From assembly GCA_030765065.1 (NCBI GenBank), contig CM060981.1, positions 227,361,152 through 227,425,151 of the forward strand: 64,000 nucleotides of DNA. The letters run 5' to 3'. The stretch is from Deroplatys truncata (lineage: Eukaryota; Arthropoda; Insecta; Mantodea; Mantidae). The position numbers and the translations under genes were made by a program. Below the pieces are notes generated by a model. It saw only the letters and a list, made by a program, of their open reading frames with translations, ran no database searches and was not told the origin of the DNA. This document shows positions 34,286-45,807 of this stretch, piece after piece (within the stretch, counting starts at the first letter, position 1; every line of letters begins with the position of its first letter).

Positions 34286-35135
34286 TTACTTTCTCTTCTA
34301 GTATAGTAAATAGGGGAAGTATTGTATTCCATTCAAAAATTCGATATAGAAATTTCACCGGAAATACATGTTTTGAGGCCTCCTGAATCCAAAAAAGCGC
34401 TTTTAGAAGAAGTCCGCACGCGCACACGTTTGTCTGTAAACAGCATAACTCAAAAACGAAAAGTCGGATAAACACCAACCTGAAATTTAGCTTCAGTACC
34501 TTCCAAAGATACGATACGAGGACGTTCGAGAAAATACCCTGCCCAGACTATCCTTTACATGGTACATTTTTCAATTTGTTTTTATTTTATAAGAAATGGC
34601 TTTAACGATTTGTATTAAAATACAATTTATTAAAGATATTTACGTTACAAATAAGATATACATCTGGAATTTTCTGGGGATAGCGTGTAAAGTCCACTTC
34701 ATTTGGAAGACATTTTGTATAATCTTGTAAGTGTTAAACGTCAAGCGATAGATGAAAACGTAATATACAAAAAATGTGGATCTGTTTAAAGCACGCTGTT
34801 TATTTCAAGAAAGTTTTTTTTGTGGCATAGTTTGTTTTTGAGATATCCGTTATTAAACGCTGGAATTGTTCATCTCTTGGTCATTCTCTTTAACTCCTGG
34901 CAGTTGTTTCTCGCGATTGCATGGAAAAGGTATCGAATTTTAAGGCCATGGTATAGCGTCCAGTTCTTCAAAATTTGACTACCGCTATTCTCTTTGTATC
35001 TATAATGAAATATGTAATTTAACTATTTCTATTTGTATGAAAGTATAGACAAAAATATGCTTTAGAAAGGTTAGTTGTATACCCGCTAATAAATATAGGG
35101 GTAGAGAAGGTCATGTGAATGTATCAATAAGATTT
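34286..35135 (-). mobile_element. HELx copy 20, nested in copy 19
   Basis: Complete minus-strand copy from ACTTTCTCTTCTAG to GTAGAGAAGGTCATGTGAAT and CAATAAGATTTTT. Inserted into a T run of copy 19; removing it restores the family sequence. Confidence 0.85.
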
Positions 35136-35823
35136 TTAGAAAAAGGACTGTGTGGTTGTGTGTGAACAGAATAAATCAAAAATGAAGTCGGATAAGTACC
35201 AAACTTGGTATTCAAGTTCAGTGTTTTTAAGGATGCTATACGAAGATTTATACGAAAATATCCCCACCAACTAGTACCCTTCTGATGGAGCATTTTTCGA
35301 AAGTTTCGATTTTCTAACAAATTACTTAACAATTTTGATTAAATAACTGATATTAAAGATATTTACATGGCAAATAAAATGCATATCTTGAAATTTCTTT
35401 TGAAACCTGCGAAGTGCTTCATTCGGAAGGAGTTTTGTATAATCTTGTATAAGTGGTTAAGCGATGGACGAAAACGTACTACACAAGTAATGCGGATCTC
35501 TATAAAACACACAATTTATTTCAGATAAGCTTTTTTTGTGACAAACCATTATTGAGATATCGTTATTAATGTTTCCAATTGTTCATTACTTGGTCATGTC
35601 AATATTCGGTTGTTCCTTGCGATTGCATGAAAACAGTATGAAATTTTTTAAGGCCAGCGTTCAGTTCTTAGACATTTGACTATCGTTGATCTCTTTGTAT
35701 TCTATAACGAAATGTGTAATGTAGTTATTTTTGGTTTATTTGGATCAAAATGTCATAGATAGAAAAATAATCTTTAGTAAGCCCACTATGAAAGTCATTT
35801 GAATGTATCACACCATATTTTTT
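35136..35823 (-). mobile_element. HELx copy 19, resumed
   Basis: Begins AGAAAAAGGACTGTGTGG, exactly the sequence that should follow the point where 34285 stops, and ends AAAGTCATTTGAATGTATC then ACACCATATTTT. Confidence 0.78.
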
Positions 35824-35832
35824 GTACTTTTA

Positions 35833-36214
35833 TAGTGCATTTGCTTTACATTGAAACATGGAAAGCAGAAAAAGATAGCTCTATATTCCACACGACCAAA
35901 GGTAATCTTTACTGCCTAATCGCAGAACCTGTACTAATGAAACTTACTATTTAAAATCTGAGTCAGGTTGAAACATAAAATTTATAAGAGAACAACCTCA
36001 CCTGCTTGTAACAATACGAAGGCCAGCGAACCAAGGACGGCCGAACATATCAGGATACTTTCCACCTTTCTCTGCCAAAACTGGCAAGGCAGTGAAGGGA
36101 GACTGACAGGGTTTCTCAGCACTAGGATCGCCATTAATGCATTCCGCCCCCCCCTTCCTAGACCGGTCAGGTAGCGTCAAAATGGCCAGGTTTCAACTTA
36201 AACCTCACGTACTG
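35833..36214 (+). mobile_element. TA-target MITE, copy 2 (382 bp)
   Basis: Same terminal repeats and flanking segments as the MITE at 12403 (GAAACTTACTATTTAAAATC; CCTTCCTAGACCGGTCA). TA at 35831-35832 and 36215-36216. It has about 130 extra internal bases, so it may be the fuller form. Confidence 0.75.
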
Positions 36215-36573
36215 TAATGAAATCACTGAAATGCGCGACAGTTGCGCTTGATTGTTGATAATTAAATATAATTTATTAATGTTTGGTTGTATATAAAGAA
36301 GATTCATGTGATATTCTGCAGGAATGTCAAATAATGCTGAATTTCTTATCCTCGTAGCCCTTTGTTCTTCTTCCCTGGCTAGTCAGCTGGTGTACATTAT
36401 TAGATATGGAGTTCTCAGAGTAGTGAAACGAGAAACACTATAAAACATAATGATATATTAATTGATGTAACATTTAAATAGATACATTAATCAACACTGC
36501 TCACAATTGCACTTATATTATCTATTACACCCATCGTTGACGACAGTTCCACTGAAATTATCACTCGTAACTA
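36215..36573. other. No gene; nothing recognised
   Basis: AT-rich spacer between a MITE and the hAT element. Confidence 0.4.
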
Positions 36574-37851
36574 GGGCCCGGATTTTTAGGTGGAATAAAT
36601 CTTCATTTTAGATTTCCTATTTGCTTAAAATATGCTTTTTAGGTTTTTCTTGATTAAAATAGTTTTCTTCTGTTTTGCTTCGTGGATCAATACAGGTGTC
36701 AATAATTTTGCTTTTCTAGTACTTAGTTGTAAGATTTAGATTTTGGCTTGCAGTAGAAAGTTAAATACATTCTCAAATTGTTTGGCGTAAACAATTATCT
36801 AACACATTCTTGTATGAAGAACAGGTTCTTTCAACGGAACATGACGTCATTGGAGCGTAGAATATAGATGCCAGTGCAGCAGGTTCTAGGGGTAGTTTTC
36901 CTGTATACTTTTCTCCCTGCAACTGATTTGGTTATTTTCATATCTTCAAAACTACGATTTCGTTGAGGAATCTTCTGCAACTTTGAAGAACGTGCAACTC
37001 CCACTAGTCCAGGTATTTCTTTACTGGAAACATTGCCAATGATATCTAGAGAATCTTTCAGTGGCAAAGTTGTACTTACCAACCGGAGAATAGCTTCTGG
37101 TATAAAACTCGGCATAGTAAATGTCAGCATACAGCCAAGTTCCCCAGCGGGTAAGTATCGGCTCAGGTGGAAGAGGTTGTCGGTACTCTCTCTTTGAACA
37201 ATTGTATGTGTGTTGGGGCTTTTTAAAGAAAACCTTGACCGAAGATATCAGGCTGTTCACGTCATCGAAGTGGCTTCTAATTTCCTCTGCAAGGCGGTAC
37301 AGGCTGTGGGTCAAGCATGTAACAAGTAGCATGGTCGGGTGGAAGGTCTGTAGGAACCCCCCCCCCCTCCGGCCTGCCTGTCACTAACAAAGTGAAGTGT
37401 GGATCTGCAGCAATCCATTTTTTCAATAATGTGATTTAGGCATTGCTTCTCTATACAACAATTACATTAGGAAAATACTTTCGGTGTACTCTGTTGTACT
37501 CTCGGTGAACGATTGGAGGCGATCACGTTACGCAAGGTTACGCTCCTCTTGGCCTTCTATTGGTTGCATCCAGGTCACATGTGCTGAGTAAAAGTAGTAA
37601 CTTGAACTATCTACTGGCTATAAGTGGTGGAAATAATTTTACAAGTTTTAATCCAAAAATAACATTTTTCATTTCGAAAAAGGAAAAATAGCTATTTAGG
37701 TTATTTTAGGTGTCAACCTCATTTAGGTTTTTTTTAGGTGTAATGAAATTCGGATGTTCTGCTCCAGGAAGTGCGAAACGAATATATATCTTGAAATGTG
37801 TTAATTAAATAGTGAGAAGTATAAGTTAAAACCTAAAAAATCCGGGCCCTA
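36574..37851 (-). mobile_element. hAT-type transposon, internally deleted (1,278 bp)
   Basis: Ends TAGGGCCCGGATTTTTAGGT and, inverted, TAGGGCCCGGATTTTTTAGG. Flanks CTCGTAAC (36566-36573) and CACATAAC (37852-37859) match at 6 of 8 positions, as expected for an old 8-bp hAT duplication. Contains part of a transposase on the minus strand. Confidence 0.8.
36810..37335 (-). pseudogene. hAT transposase fragment
   Basis: Minus-strand frame 37332-37021 reads LVTCLTHSLYRLAEEIRSHF, then VNSLISSVKVFFKKPQ and LPPEPILTRWGTWLYADIYY. This pattern (C-x-H-x-L, SSVK, P-x-RWGTW) recurs in arthropod hAT-like transposases. The frame then shifts to 37130-36831 (AILRLVSTTLPLKDSLDII). N-terminal zinc-finger and C-terminal dimerisation parts are missing. 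Confidence 0.7.
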
Positions 37852-38167
37852 CACATAACACGCAATAATGTATTAACAGTTTTATTTCACATTTTGTGGT
37901 TTCTCGAAATGGATGGTTTCGTGAGAATTTTCAAGTAAAAGCAAACTGAATACTTTATTTATATGTTATTTGTCATAGACAAAGTTATTCAACGAATTTA
38001 TGCGCGACATTCGCCTCGCGGAATAACGTGGAGACACGAATGATTTTAACAAATTGCGTGAACTAACAGCATTTCCTTTTGCGTTCTTTTCCCTCAGTGG
38101 AAACTACTTCACTTGTCAGTGTAAAATTTACTAAGAAATCTTAGTAACTATTCCATTACATGAAATG
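37852..38167. other. No gene; nothing recognised
   Basis: AT-rich spacer. Confidence 0.4.
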
Positions 38168-38618
38168 CAGGGTGGACCATGTAAGTTGAGACTGTACAAT
38201 ATCTCTAAAACTAAGCGTTGTAGAGAGAAATGTCTTTAATAAAAGTTGCTTGATATTATGCGGAAGAGTAAATGCCATTAATCGTAAATTGCTCTGAGGA
38301 CGTTATGGTGGTTATTTTAGGGTCAGTTTAATTTTTTTTTAAATGGGAACCTACGTTTCGTATGTTTTCTCATTAGAAACTGACTTATAAAGAGCTGTTT
38401 ATTTTACGATGAAAAATAAGGGTGAAAAAAATGCTGGTTCCCAATTATGAAACGTAACTTGACCCTCAAATGACCATCCATGGTTGCTCCAACCATTCAT
38501 TGCGCTCTTCGTGCTCAGCCATTCTGAATTCTCGTTATTTACGTTGGTATAAGAAAAATTGCAAGATGTTTTATACAAATGTTTAACTTTTGATGAGGAG
38601 TGAAAAAACAACCTAAAA

Positions 38619-39467
38619 AATCTGATGTGTTACACTCGCATGACTTTCTCTACTCTTGTACAAAATATTTTTACAAACGCTTATTCTCCATATGCTTAAT
38701 GTTAATCGAGATATTGAGATGTTAATCTTATTGCTAATTTTCTTGTAGATGCAAGGGGAATGTGGTAGGCTTTAAGCGATAATCAAATATTTTAAGAGCT
38801 GGTTGCTATGTGGAGCATTCCATTCTCTTTGTATTACCAGGACAAAAATAATGAATAACGAATTCCCATTTGAGAAAAAGTATAAGTATTGGAAAATTTA
38901 AGCGAATAACGAGCAATATCTCGAAAATGGTTCACTCAAAAAAATGTATATTACATAAATTAGGTATTTTAACTCGTTCTACATTTTTTGTGTAGTAAAC
39001 CTTTGTCTACCCCTCGATTTACCAGTTATACAAAATTCGTTAACATTGAAGAATACTTTTGGAAACATTCCCAGAGAGTTCGAGATATACAATTCATTTG
39101 CCATAAAAAGTCTTAAATTTATGGTATTTTATTAAAAATCGTTAGAGGGAATTTTGAGAAAATAAAATTTTTCGAAAAATGTTCCATGTAAAGGGTAATT
39201 TGGGGTGGGGGGATTTTCTTGTAAGCCTTCGTGTCCTATCTCTGGAAGATAATGAACCTAAATAGCAAGTGTGGTGTTTATCCGACTGTTCGTTTCTGAG
39301 TTATGCTGCTCACAGACAGACACACAGACACACACACGGACATGTTTCCAAAAATACTTTATATGCATTCGGTGCACTTCAAAACATGTATTTCTGGTGA
39401 AATCTCGGTATCAAACTTTTGTGTGGAATGCAATACTTCCCCTACTTACTATACGTAGTAGAGAAAG
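38619..39467 (+). mobile_element. HELx copy 21
   Basis: Complete plus-strand copy (AAATCTGATGTGTTACACTC to TACGTAGTAGAGAAAG) in the centre of the long-TIR element. Microsatellite GACAGACACACAGACACAC. Confidence 0.88.
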
Positions 39468-39486
39468 GTAGGTTCCCATTTAAAAA

Positions 39487-40161
39487 AATCTAAATTGTTA
39501 CACTCATGACTTTCTCTACTCTTGTACAAACTACTTTTACAAACCCTTATTCTCCATTTTCATATTAATCGAGATGTTAATCTTATTGCTAATTTTCTTG
39601 TAGATGCAACGGGAATTGGTAGGCTTTAAGCGATAGTCAAATATTTTAAGAGCTGGTTGCTATGTGAAGTATTCCATTCTCTTTACATTACCAAGACGAA
39701 AAAAATGAATAACGAATTTGAGAAAAAGTATAAGTATTGGAAAATTTAAGGGAATAACAAGCAATATCTCTAAAATGGTTCACTCAACAAAAAAAAATGT
39801 ATATAACATAAATTGTGTATTTTAACGCTATCTACATTTTTGGTGTAGTAAAATTTTGTCTCTCTCTTATGGTTTAACAGTTACGCAAAAGTCGTTCACA
39901 ATGAAGAATACTTTTGAAGGCATTCCCAGAAAATTCGAGATATACATTTCATTTCTCATGAAAATATCTTAAACATATGATATTTTAATCAAAATCGTTA
40001 GAGCCATTTTTAGGTATAAAATTTTCGAAAAATGGTACATGTAAAGGGTAATCTGGGGTGGAGGGATTTTATTGAAAACCTACGGGTCGCATCTCTGGAA
40101 GATACTGAACTTAAATACCAAGTTTGGTGTTTATACGACTGTTCGTTTCTGGGTTATGCTG

Positions 40162-40208
<47 letters not shown>

Positions 40209-40370
40209 ACACACACACACACACAGAAACACACGGGCATGTTTTGCAAACATTATTTTTTTTGTGATTCAGGGGTTCTCAAAACATATATTTGCGGTGA
40301 AATCTCGTTATCGAATTTTTGGGTGGAATACAATACTTCCCCTACTTACTATACGTAGTAGAGAAAGTAA
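39487..40370 (+). mobile_element. HELx copy 22
   Basis: Complete plus-strand copy inserted in the right arm of the long-TIR element, in a homopolymer A (T on the other strand) run. It carries the longest CA microsatellite here (40164-40234). Confidence 0.9.
40164..40234 (+). repeat. CA microsatellite in HELx copy 22
   Basis: About 70 bases of CA units with two interruptions, located where every intact family member has a CA-rich tract. Confidence 0.95.
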
Positions 40371-40537
40371 AAATTATATTGACCCTAAAACGACCATGAC
40401 AACTTCCTCCAGATAAAACAGACTTATGGCCTATTACTTTCCCTCATAATATCAAGCAACTTTTACTAAAGACATTTCTTTCTACAACGCTTACTTTTGA
40501 AGATATTGTACAGTCTCAACTTAAACGGTCCACCCTG

Positions 40538-40902
40538 TATACATATATAAAACCTTATCTTTCCTTCTCTCGTCATTCTATTTCTTTCTATGCAATACTC
40601 TTATTACGTACAATAAATTATTTTATATTTACATAGTGGTTATTTATATCAGGTATTTCAATAATTGATTCACCTTAATTTGTTTGATAGCAAATAACAC
40701 CTCAAATGGCTTACCGTGTTATGTGATGTTAGATCTGGCACCACTTCTGTTATATTTTGAATTCCTTGTTATCATCGTTTCTAACGCTCCCCATGTATGG
40801 TCTATGCCTTCGGGGGTTACCTTGTTCCATCAAGCGATGACTGGTTACATTTCTGAGGTGAAGGCACTCAACAGGCGGAGTCCGTTTCCTCGGATGGTAG
40901 GG
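40538..40902. other. No gene; nothing recognised
   Basis: Spacer between the long-TIR element and a SINE. No coding frame with recognisable motifs. Confidence 0.4.
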
Positions 40903-41093
40903 TGATATTGATGATCATGATGATGGCGGTGGACTCCGAACCACATTGGGCCTTGGGGAAACATCACATGAGCATGTCAGAGATGCAGGCGTGGATAGGG
41001 CCGACTTAAGATCGCCAACCCAGAGCCGGGAATGGAACCCAGACCCTCAGTATGAGAGCTGTAAGGGAAACCACTGCGCTACCCAAACAAACC
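40903..41093 (-). mobile_element. tRNA-headed SINE with CATC/ATC tail
   Basis: On the minus strand: head GGTTTGTTTGGGTAGCGCAG (A box TAGCGCAGTGG), B box GGGTTCCATTCCC, about 120 bases of body, then an ATC-rich tail (CATCATCATGATCATCATC). Distinct from the 5679 family. The tail resembles the TCA tail of the LINE at 3863, suggesting a shared retrotransposition partner. Confidence 0.72.
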
Positions 41094-42292
41094 AAATCTC
41101 GCCAGTTTTATAGTTTGTGCCAATCACCAAGAGTCAACAGCAAAATGCATGAGCATAGGCATCCTAGATCTCTCATCAAATCGAATTAGAGATTATAGGA
41201 ATAAAATGTCTGTATAAGAGAGAAAGCGATGAGTTCTTGGATTTTGAGCACCATGCTTTAAAGCAATCGTTTAAGTTCGATTTTGATAGGAAATTAAGCC
41301 ACTGGCGGAGGGCAATGGATTTTTTCGGGAGCAAAGATCCTTGGCATGTCTTTCTTCGGAAAGGAAGTAAAGCCAGCGGTTCCATGTCGTAGATTTACGG
41401 CACGTAAATGAACCTCATGCCTGATAAAGAGGCCTCTAAGCAAAATTACCTTCTTTCAACCCCAATATAGAATGGGACGCTAAGAGCTATAGGAGTTAAA
41501 GGCCGTCCATAAATAAAACTAAATTAATTTTCTTATACATTGGCTAAAAGCCGCTCATGTGTAATTAGCCTGATATCTGGCCTAAATGAGGTTGTATCTG
41601 ATTCGCAATTGTTTGGTAGTAGCTGATTGCAATTGTTTCTGATCTGTAAGCTAAAGAAACACAAAAAACTTTCTTAAAGGACATAGAAAGTTGTGCTATG
41701 CTAGATATTGGTATATACTCTTCGTATTTACGAAAATACCGTTCTTGAGTTCGATATTAGTCGGATATTTGCCAGCGCTGGAGGAACTATAGACAATAAG
41801 TGAGAGCTCTTGTGGTATTATAATACAAGATTTAATGCTTTAAAATAAACGTTTGTGGTATATTTGCTATAGGTACCTACTTAGCTTCTCCGTTAGAGGC
41901 ATAATGGTGTACAAGTACCCGCTACATAATTATGACAAATGCCTGAAATTCCTTACGCGCATATAAAAATTAATGTGTATATAAAATTATTGCCCTTTTT
42001 CCGAATCACATTAGGAATATATAATCAGTATTGAAATAATCTAACCGTAACAGGGCGTTTTTATTTATTTTTTCAGGTGATCCAGCATAATGTATGTGTA
42101 TTTTATGAAGGTGTAAGTTTCTGGCGTAAAGTGATTTATTGGTGTCATTTGTTTCACGTGTATATTGATTTGTATGTCTGGCTTAGGAAAACTGACACAA
42201 ACCGTTTGAAATAATATTCAACCCTCAACCTACAATGATTCCAATAATTTAAAAACTTCTAGCAGCCAAATTAACTGAGAGAAAGTTCTCAT
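41094..42292. other. No gene; nothing recognised
   Basis: Unrecognised sequence; reading frames are short and without motifs. Confidence 0.4.
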
Positions 42293-43053
42293 TTTTACTT
42301 CTCTATTGCTCGCCTATAGTAAGTAGGGGAAGTACTTCATTCCTCTCAAAAATTTATACCGGGACTCCACCGGAAAAATAATTTTCGGCCACCTGAATAC
42401 CCCCAAATATTTTTGAAAAAATCCGTGTGTGTATGAACAGCTAACTCCAAAACGAAATGTCGGTTAAGTAACAAATTTTTATTTAACGTTTAGCATCTTC
42501 CAAAGATGCAACACGGTGATTTTCAAGCCCCAACTACCCTTAACATGGAAGATATTTTGACATTTTTGATTTTCTAAAAAAATGCCTCTAACGATTTTGA
42601 TGAAAATACCTCTTATTAAACATATTTAACTAAAATTAAAATTTATATCTTAAACTGGCATCGTTAAGAGTTATACAAAACGTACCAGCTACTAAAAAGT
42701 ACAGACCTGTTTAAAACACACAATTTATTCCAAATAACTTTTATTTATGCTATAAGCTATTTTTGAGATATCCGTTATTGATCGTTCAAATTGTTCAATA
42801 CTTCGTCATTCTTTAGAAGTCCGTTCCATATTCAGTTATTTCTCGCAGTTTTAAGACCAGCGCAAAGCGTCCAGTTCTTAAACACTTGACTGTCGCTGTT
42901 TCCTTTGAATCTATAACGAATTGTAGCTGTTTCTACAAAGGCTTATTTCGATTAAAATCAAGTGGAAAAAAAAACTTTTGTAAGAATAGTTTGTATACCC
43001 TCTAATAAATAATAGAGGATAAAGTATGCGAATTGAATGAATAAGATTTTTTA
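42293..43053 (-). mobile_element. HELx copy 23
   Basis: Diverged minus-strand copy of the short 5'-type: TTTTACTTCTCTATTG and TATAGTAAGTAGGGG start, AAAGTATGCGAATTGAATG then AATAAGATTTTTT end. Confidence 0.75.
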
Positions 43054-43057
43054 AAAA

Positions 43058-43747
43058 ATCTAATGTCATACACTCACGTGACATTCTCTACCCTATATGT
43101 TTATTATGGGTATATAAGCTATTCTTGGTAAAACTAATTTTTTTATCTACGACGTTTTAATCCGAATGAACCTTTGCAAAAATAGCTATATTACAGATTT
43201 TGTTATAGTCAAAAACGGAATAACGATTGTCAAATATTTAAGGACTGGACACTATATGCTGGCCTTAAAATTTCAACTGTTTCCATGCAATCGCGAGAAA
43301 CAACTGAAAATAGACGGAAGTAAAAAGGAATGAGGAGTATTAAACAATTCGAACCTTTAATAAGGGATATCTCAAACGATTTATGCCACAAAAAAGCGTA
43401 TTGAAAACAGATTGTCTATCGCTTAGCGTTTATCACTTATACAAGATTATACAACATTTCTTCCGAATGAAGTGGACTTCAGAGAACTATTACCAGAAAA
43501 TTCAAAATATGCATTTTATTTGCCACCTTTGGAAGACACTGAGCCTAAATACCAAGTTTGGTACTTAACCCCTTTTTATTTTTGAGTTATGCTGTTCATA
43601 GGCTCACGCACGGACCTTTTTGTAAAAATGTTTTGTTTTTTTTTATTCAGGAGACCTCAAAGCATGTATTTCCGGTGAAAATTTGGTATGAATTTTTGGG
43701 TGGAATGCAATATCCTCTGTACTTACAATGTAAGTGTTAGAGAAAAT
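43058..43747 (+). mobile_element. HELx copy 24, internally deleted
   Basis: Plus strand, ATCTAATGTCATACACTCAC to GTTAGAGAAAATAA. Jumps from TGCATTTTATTTGCCA straight to CCTTTGGAAGACACTG, losing about 130 bases. Lies tail-to-tail with copy 23 and directly before copy 25. Confidence 0.78.
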
Positions 43748-43753
43748 AAAAAA

Positions 43754-44627
43754 AATCTGATGTGTTACACTCACATGACTTTCTCTACTCTTGTACAATC
43801 TATTTTTACAAACGCCTATTCTCCATATGCTTTATGTTAATCGAGATATCGAGATGTCAATCTTATTGGTAATTTTCTTGTAGATGCAAGGGGAATATGG
43901 TAGCTTTTAAGCGATAGTCAAATATTTTAACGCTGGTTGCTATGTGGCGCATTCCATTCTCTTTGCAAGTCCAGGACATAAAAAAATGAATAACGAATTT
44001 GAGAAAAAGTATAAGTATTGGAAAATTTAAGGGAATAACAAGCAATATCTCGAAAACGGTTCACTCAACAAAAGAAATGTATATGACATAAGTTGTGTAT
44101 TTTAACGAGATCTACATTTTTTGTGTAGTAACATTTTGTCTATCTCTTATGGTTTACCAGTTATGCAAAAGTCGTTCACAATGAAGAATACTTTTGGAGA
44201 CATTCCCAGAAAATTCGAGATATACATTTCATTTCTCATGACATTGTCTTAAACATAGGATATTTTAATCAAAATCGTTAGAGCCATTTTTGAGAAAATT
44301 AAAATTTTCGAAAAATGTTCCATGTAAAGGGTAGTCTGGGGTGGGGGGATTTTCTTGAAAACCTTCGTGTCGCATCTCTGGAAGATACTAAACCTAAATA
44401 CCAAGTTTGGTGTTTATCCGACTGTTCCTTTTTGAGTTATGCTGTTCACAGACACACACACACACAGACACACACACACACAGACACACACACGGATATG
44501 TTTCCAAAAATGCTTTTTTTGGATTCAGGAGGTCTCAAAACATGTATTTCCGGTGAAATCTCGGTATCGAATTTTTGGGTGGAATGCAATACTTCCCCTA
44601 CTTACTATACGTAGTAGAGAAAGTAAA
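43754..44627 (+). mobile_element. HELx copy 25, full length
   Basis: Good reference copy (about 875 bases): ATCTGATGTGTTACACTCAC, subterminal ACTTTCTCTAC, CA/GA microsatellite 44446-44493, CTACTTACTATACGTAGTAG and GAGAAAGTAAA. Little decay, so probably recent. Confidence 0.92.
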
Positions 44628-45807
44628 TAATAAAATATCACAGTTTACGTGTTCCAGCTTTTCCCAGATTTTTCATTTGATTAGCTTTATAATATTTCCT
44701 ACAAGCGCCTTAGTTACCATTATAGACAGGTTGCATGAGACTATTTTTGGTCCAGGCACACTATAATTTTAAAACTTTTGAGTTTTTACAAAAAGTTCTT
44801 ACCTTTGTTAATTGTATGTAATTACTTGCTGATCGGATGGCAGGACCTTGAGCGTGTTTGCGAGTATTGCGATAGACGGCAGCACTGTTGATTCTACGCC
44901 ATATCTGTTGATTTTTTGCTGCTAACATGAGAGCAACACATATAGAAGTAAATGAAATGAACTCAATTCATTGGCATATTAAACTTACGATAAACGGAAG
45001 ATATGTCTTTTTGAATACACATTTCTTATTGCTTTTCTGGGGAATGTATCCCAGTGGACTGCTCCTTTGAAATTGTTAAAGGTTATGGGCGATAGGGGAG
45101 CTGCGTGTGCCGCCAAGTAAGACGATAATGAGTCGAAGTATTATGGAGCAATAACGGTTCAGTTACGTACATGTAATCTGCGTATTACAGTGTGGTCGAC
45201 CCAAAAGGTTTTATGTTCCATGATTCAGCAATTACATATGTAAGGGAAATAATTTTTAACTGTTGTTATTGGCATATACATTATATTGTATTAAAGTATT
45301 GGAAATTCAATAGATATGTTATGAGAACAGAAATAAAACGTGCAGAGCTCATGTCCTAGAGGCCAGACGTGTTGCAATGAAGAAAGTCGTTTGTATGTAT
45401 ACGTTAGAGGAGATTCTCTTTGTAGCATTATTCCAGAAATGCACTATTCCATGACTAAGGGGAAGTTCAGGGACCATATAGCTCGGGGATTTTCACCAAA
45501 ATCATACAAGTACAGTTTACAAACCAATGAAAAGTTAGAAGCAAACGTAGGATGCCGAGTCACATAAGCCTCGTGAATATATCCCGAATTTGCAAAACTG
45601 AAATGTTAATAGTTATTACCAAGGGTCAGATATTGATACCTAAAATGTATGAATAAATGATCCTTAAAATGGCTCTTAAATGTGTTTAAAATTATATAAT
45701 CATTCTAAAAGTGACCTAAAGCATGGATTTCTTAATTATTAAATTTAGTGTACAGAAAGCTATAAATTAATTTATTACGTACATAACTGCTACACAAGTA
45801 TAAAGAA
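44628..45807. other. No gene; nothing recognised
   Basis: 1.2 kb without repeats I know. A 75-codon frame at 45340-45567 has a cysteine-rich start (SCPRGQTCC) but no further support. Confidence 0.4.

Larger units (their letters stand above)
38168..40537. mobile_element. Long-TIR (foldback-like) DNA element with two nested HELx copies
   Basis: Left arm 38168-38353 and right arm (40371-40537 plus 39468-39481) are inverted copies: both begin CAGGGTGGACC, continue TAAGTTGAGACTGTACAATA and GTTGCTTGATATTATG, and reach TTTAGGGTCA. TA follows at 40538; TG precedes at 38166. Ends resemble mariner-type CAGGGTG termini. Non-coding centre. Removing the HELx copies leaves about 640 bases. Confidence 0.8.

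Noticed and set aside
40164..40234. CRISPR-like array
   Set aside because: Dinucleotide repeat without spacers in a eukaryotic transposon setting.
40032..40358. Thr-His-rich protein encoded by the CA tract
   Set aside because: It is a translation of a microsatellite inside a non-coding repeat, and two frames are open equally.
45340..45567. Granulin-like or secreted cysteine-rich protein
   Set aside because: Only one short CPRGQTCC-like stretch, no signal peptide and no further cysteine pattern.
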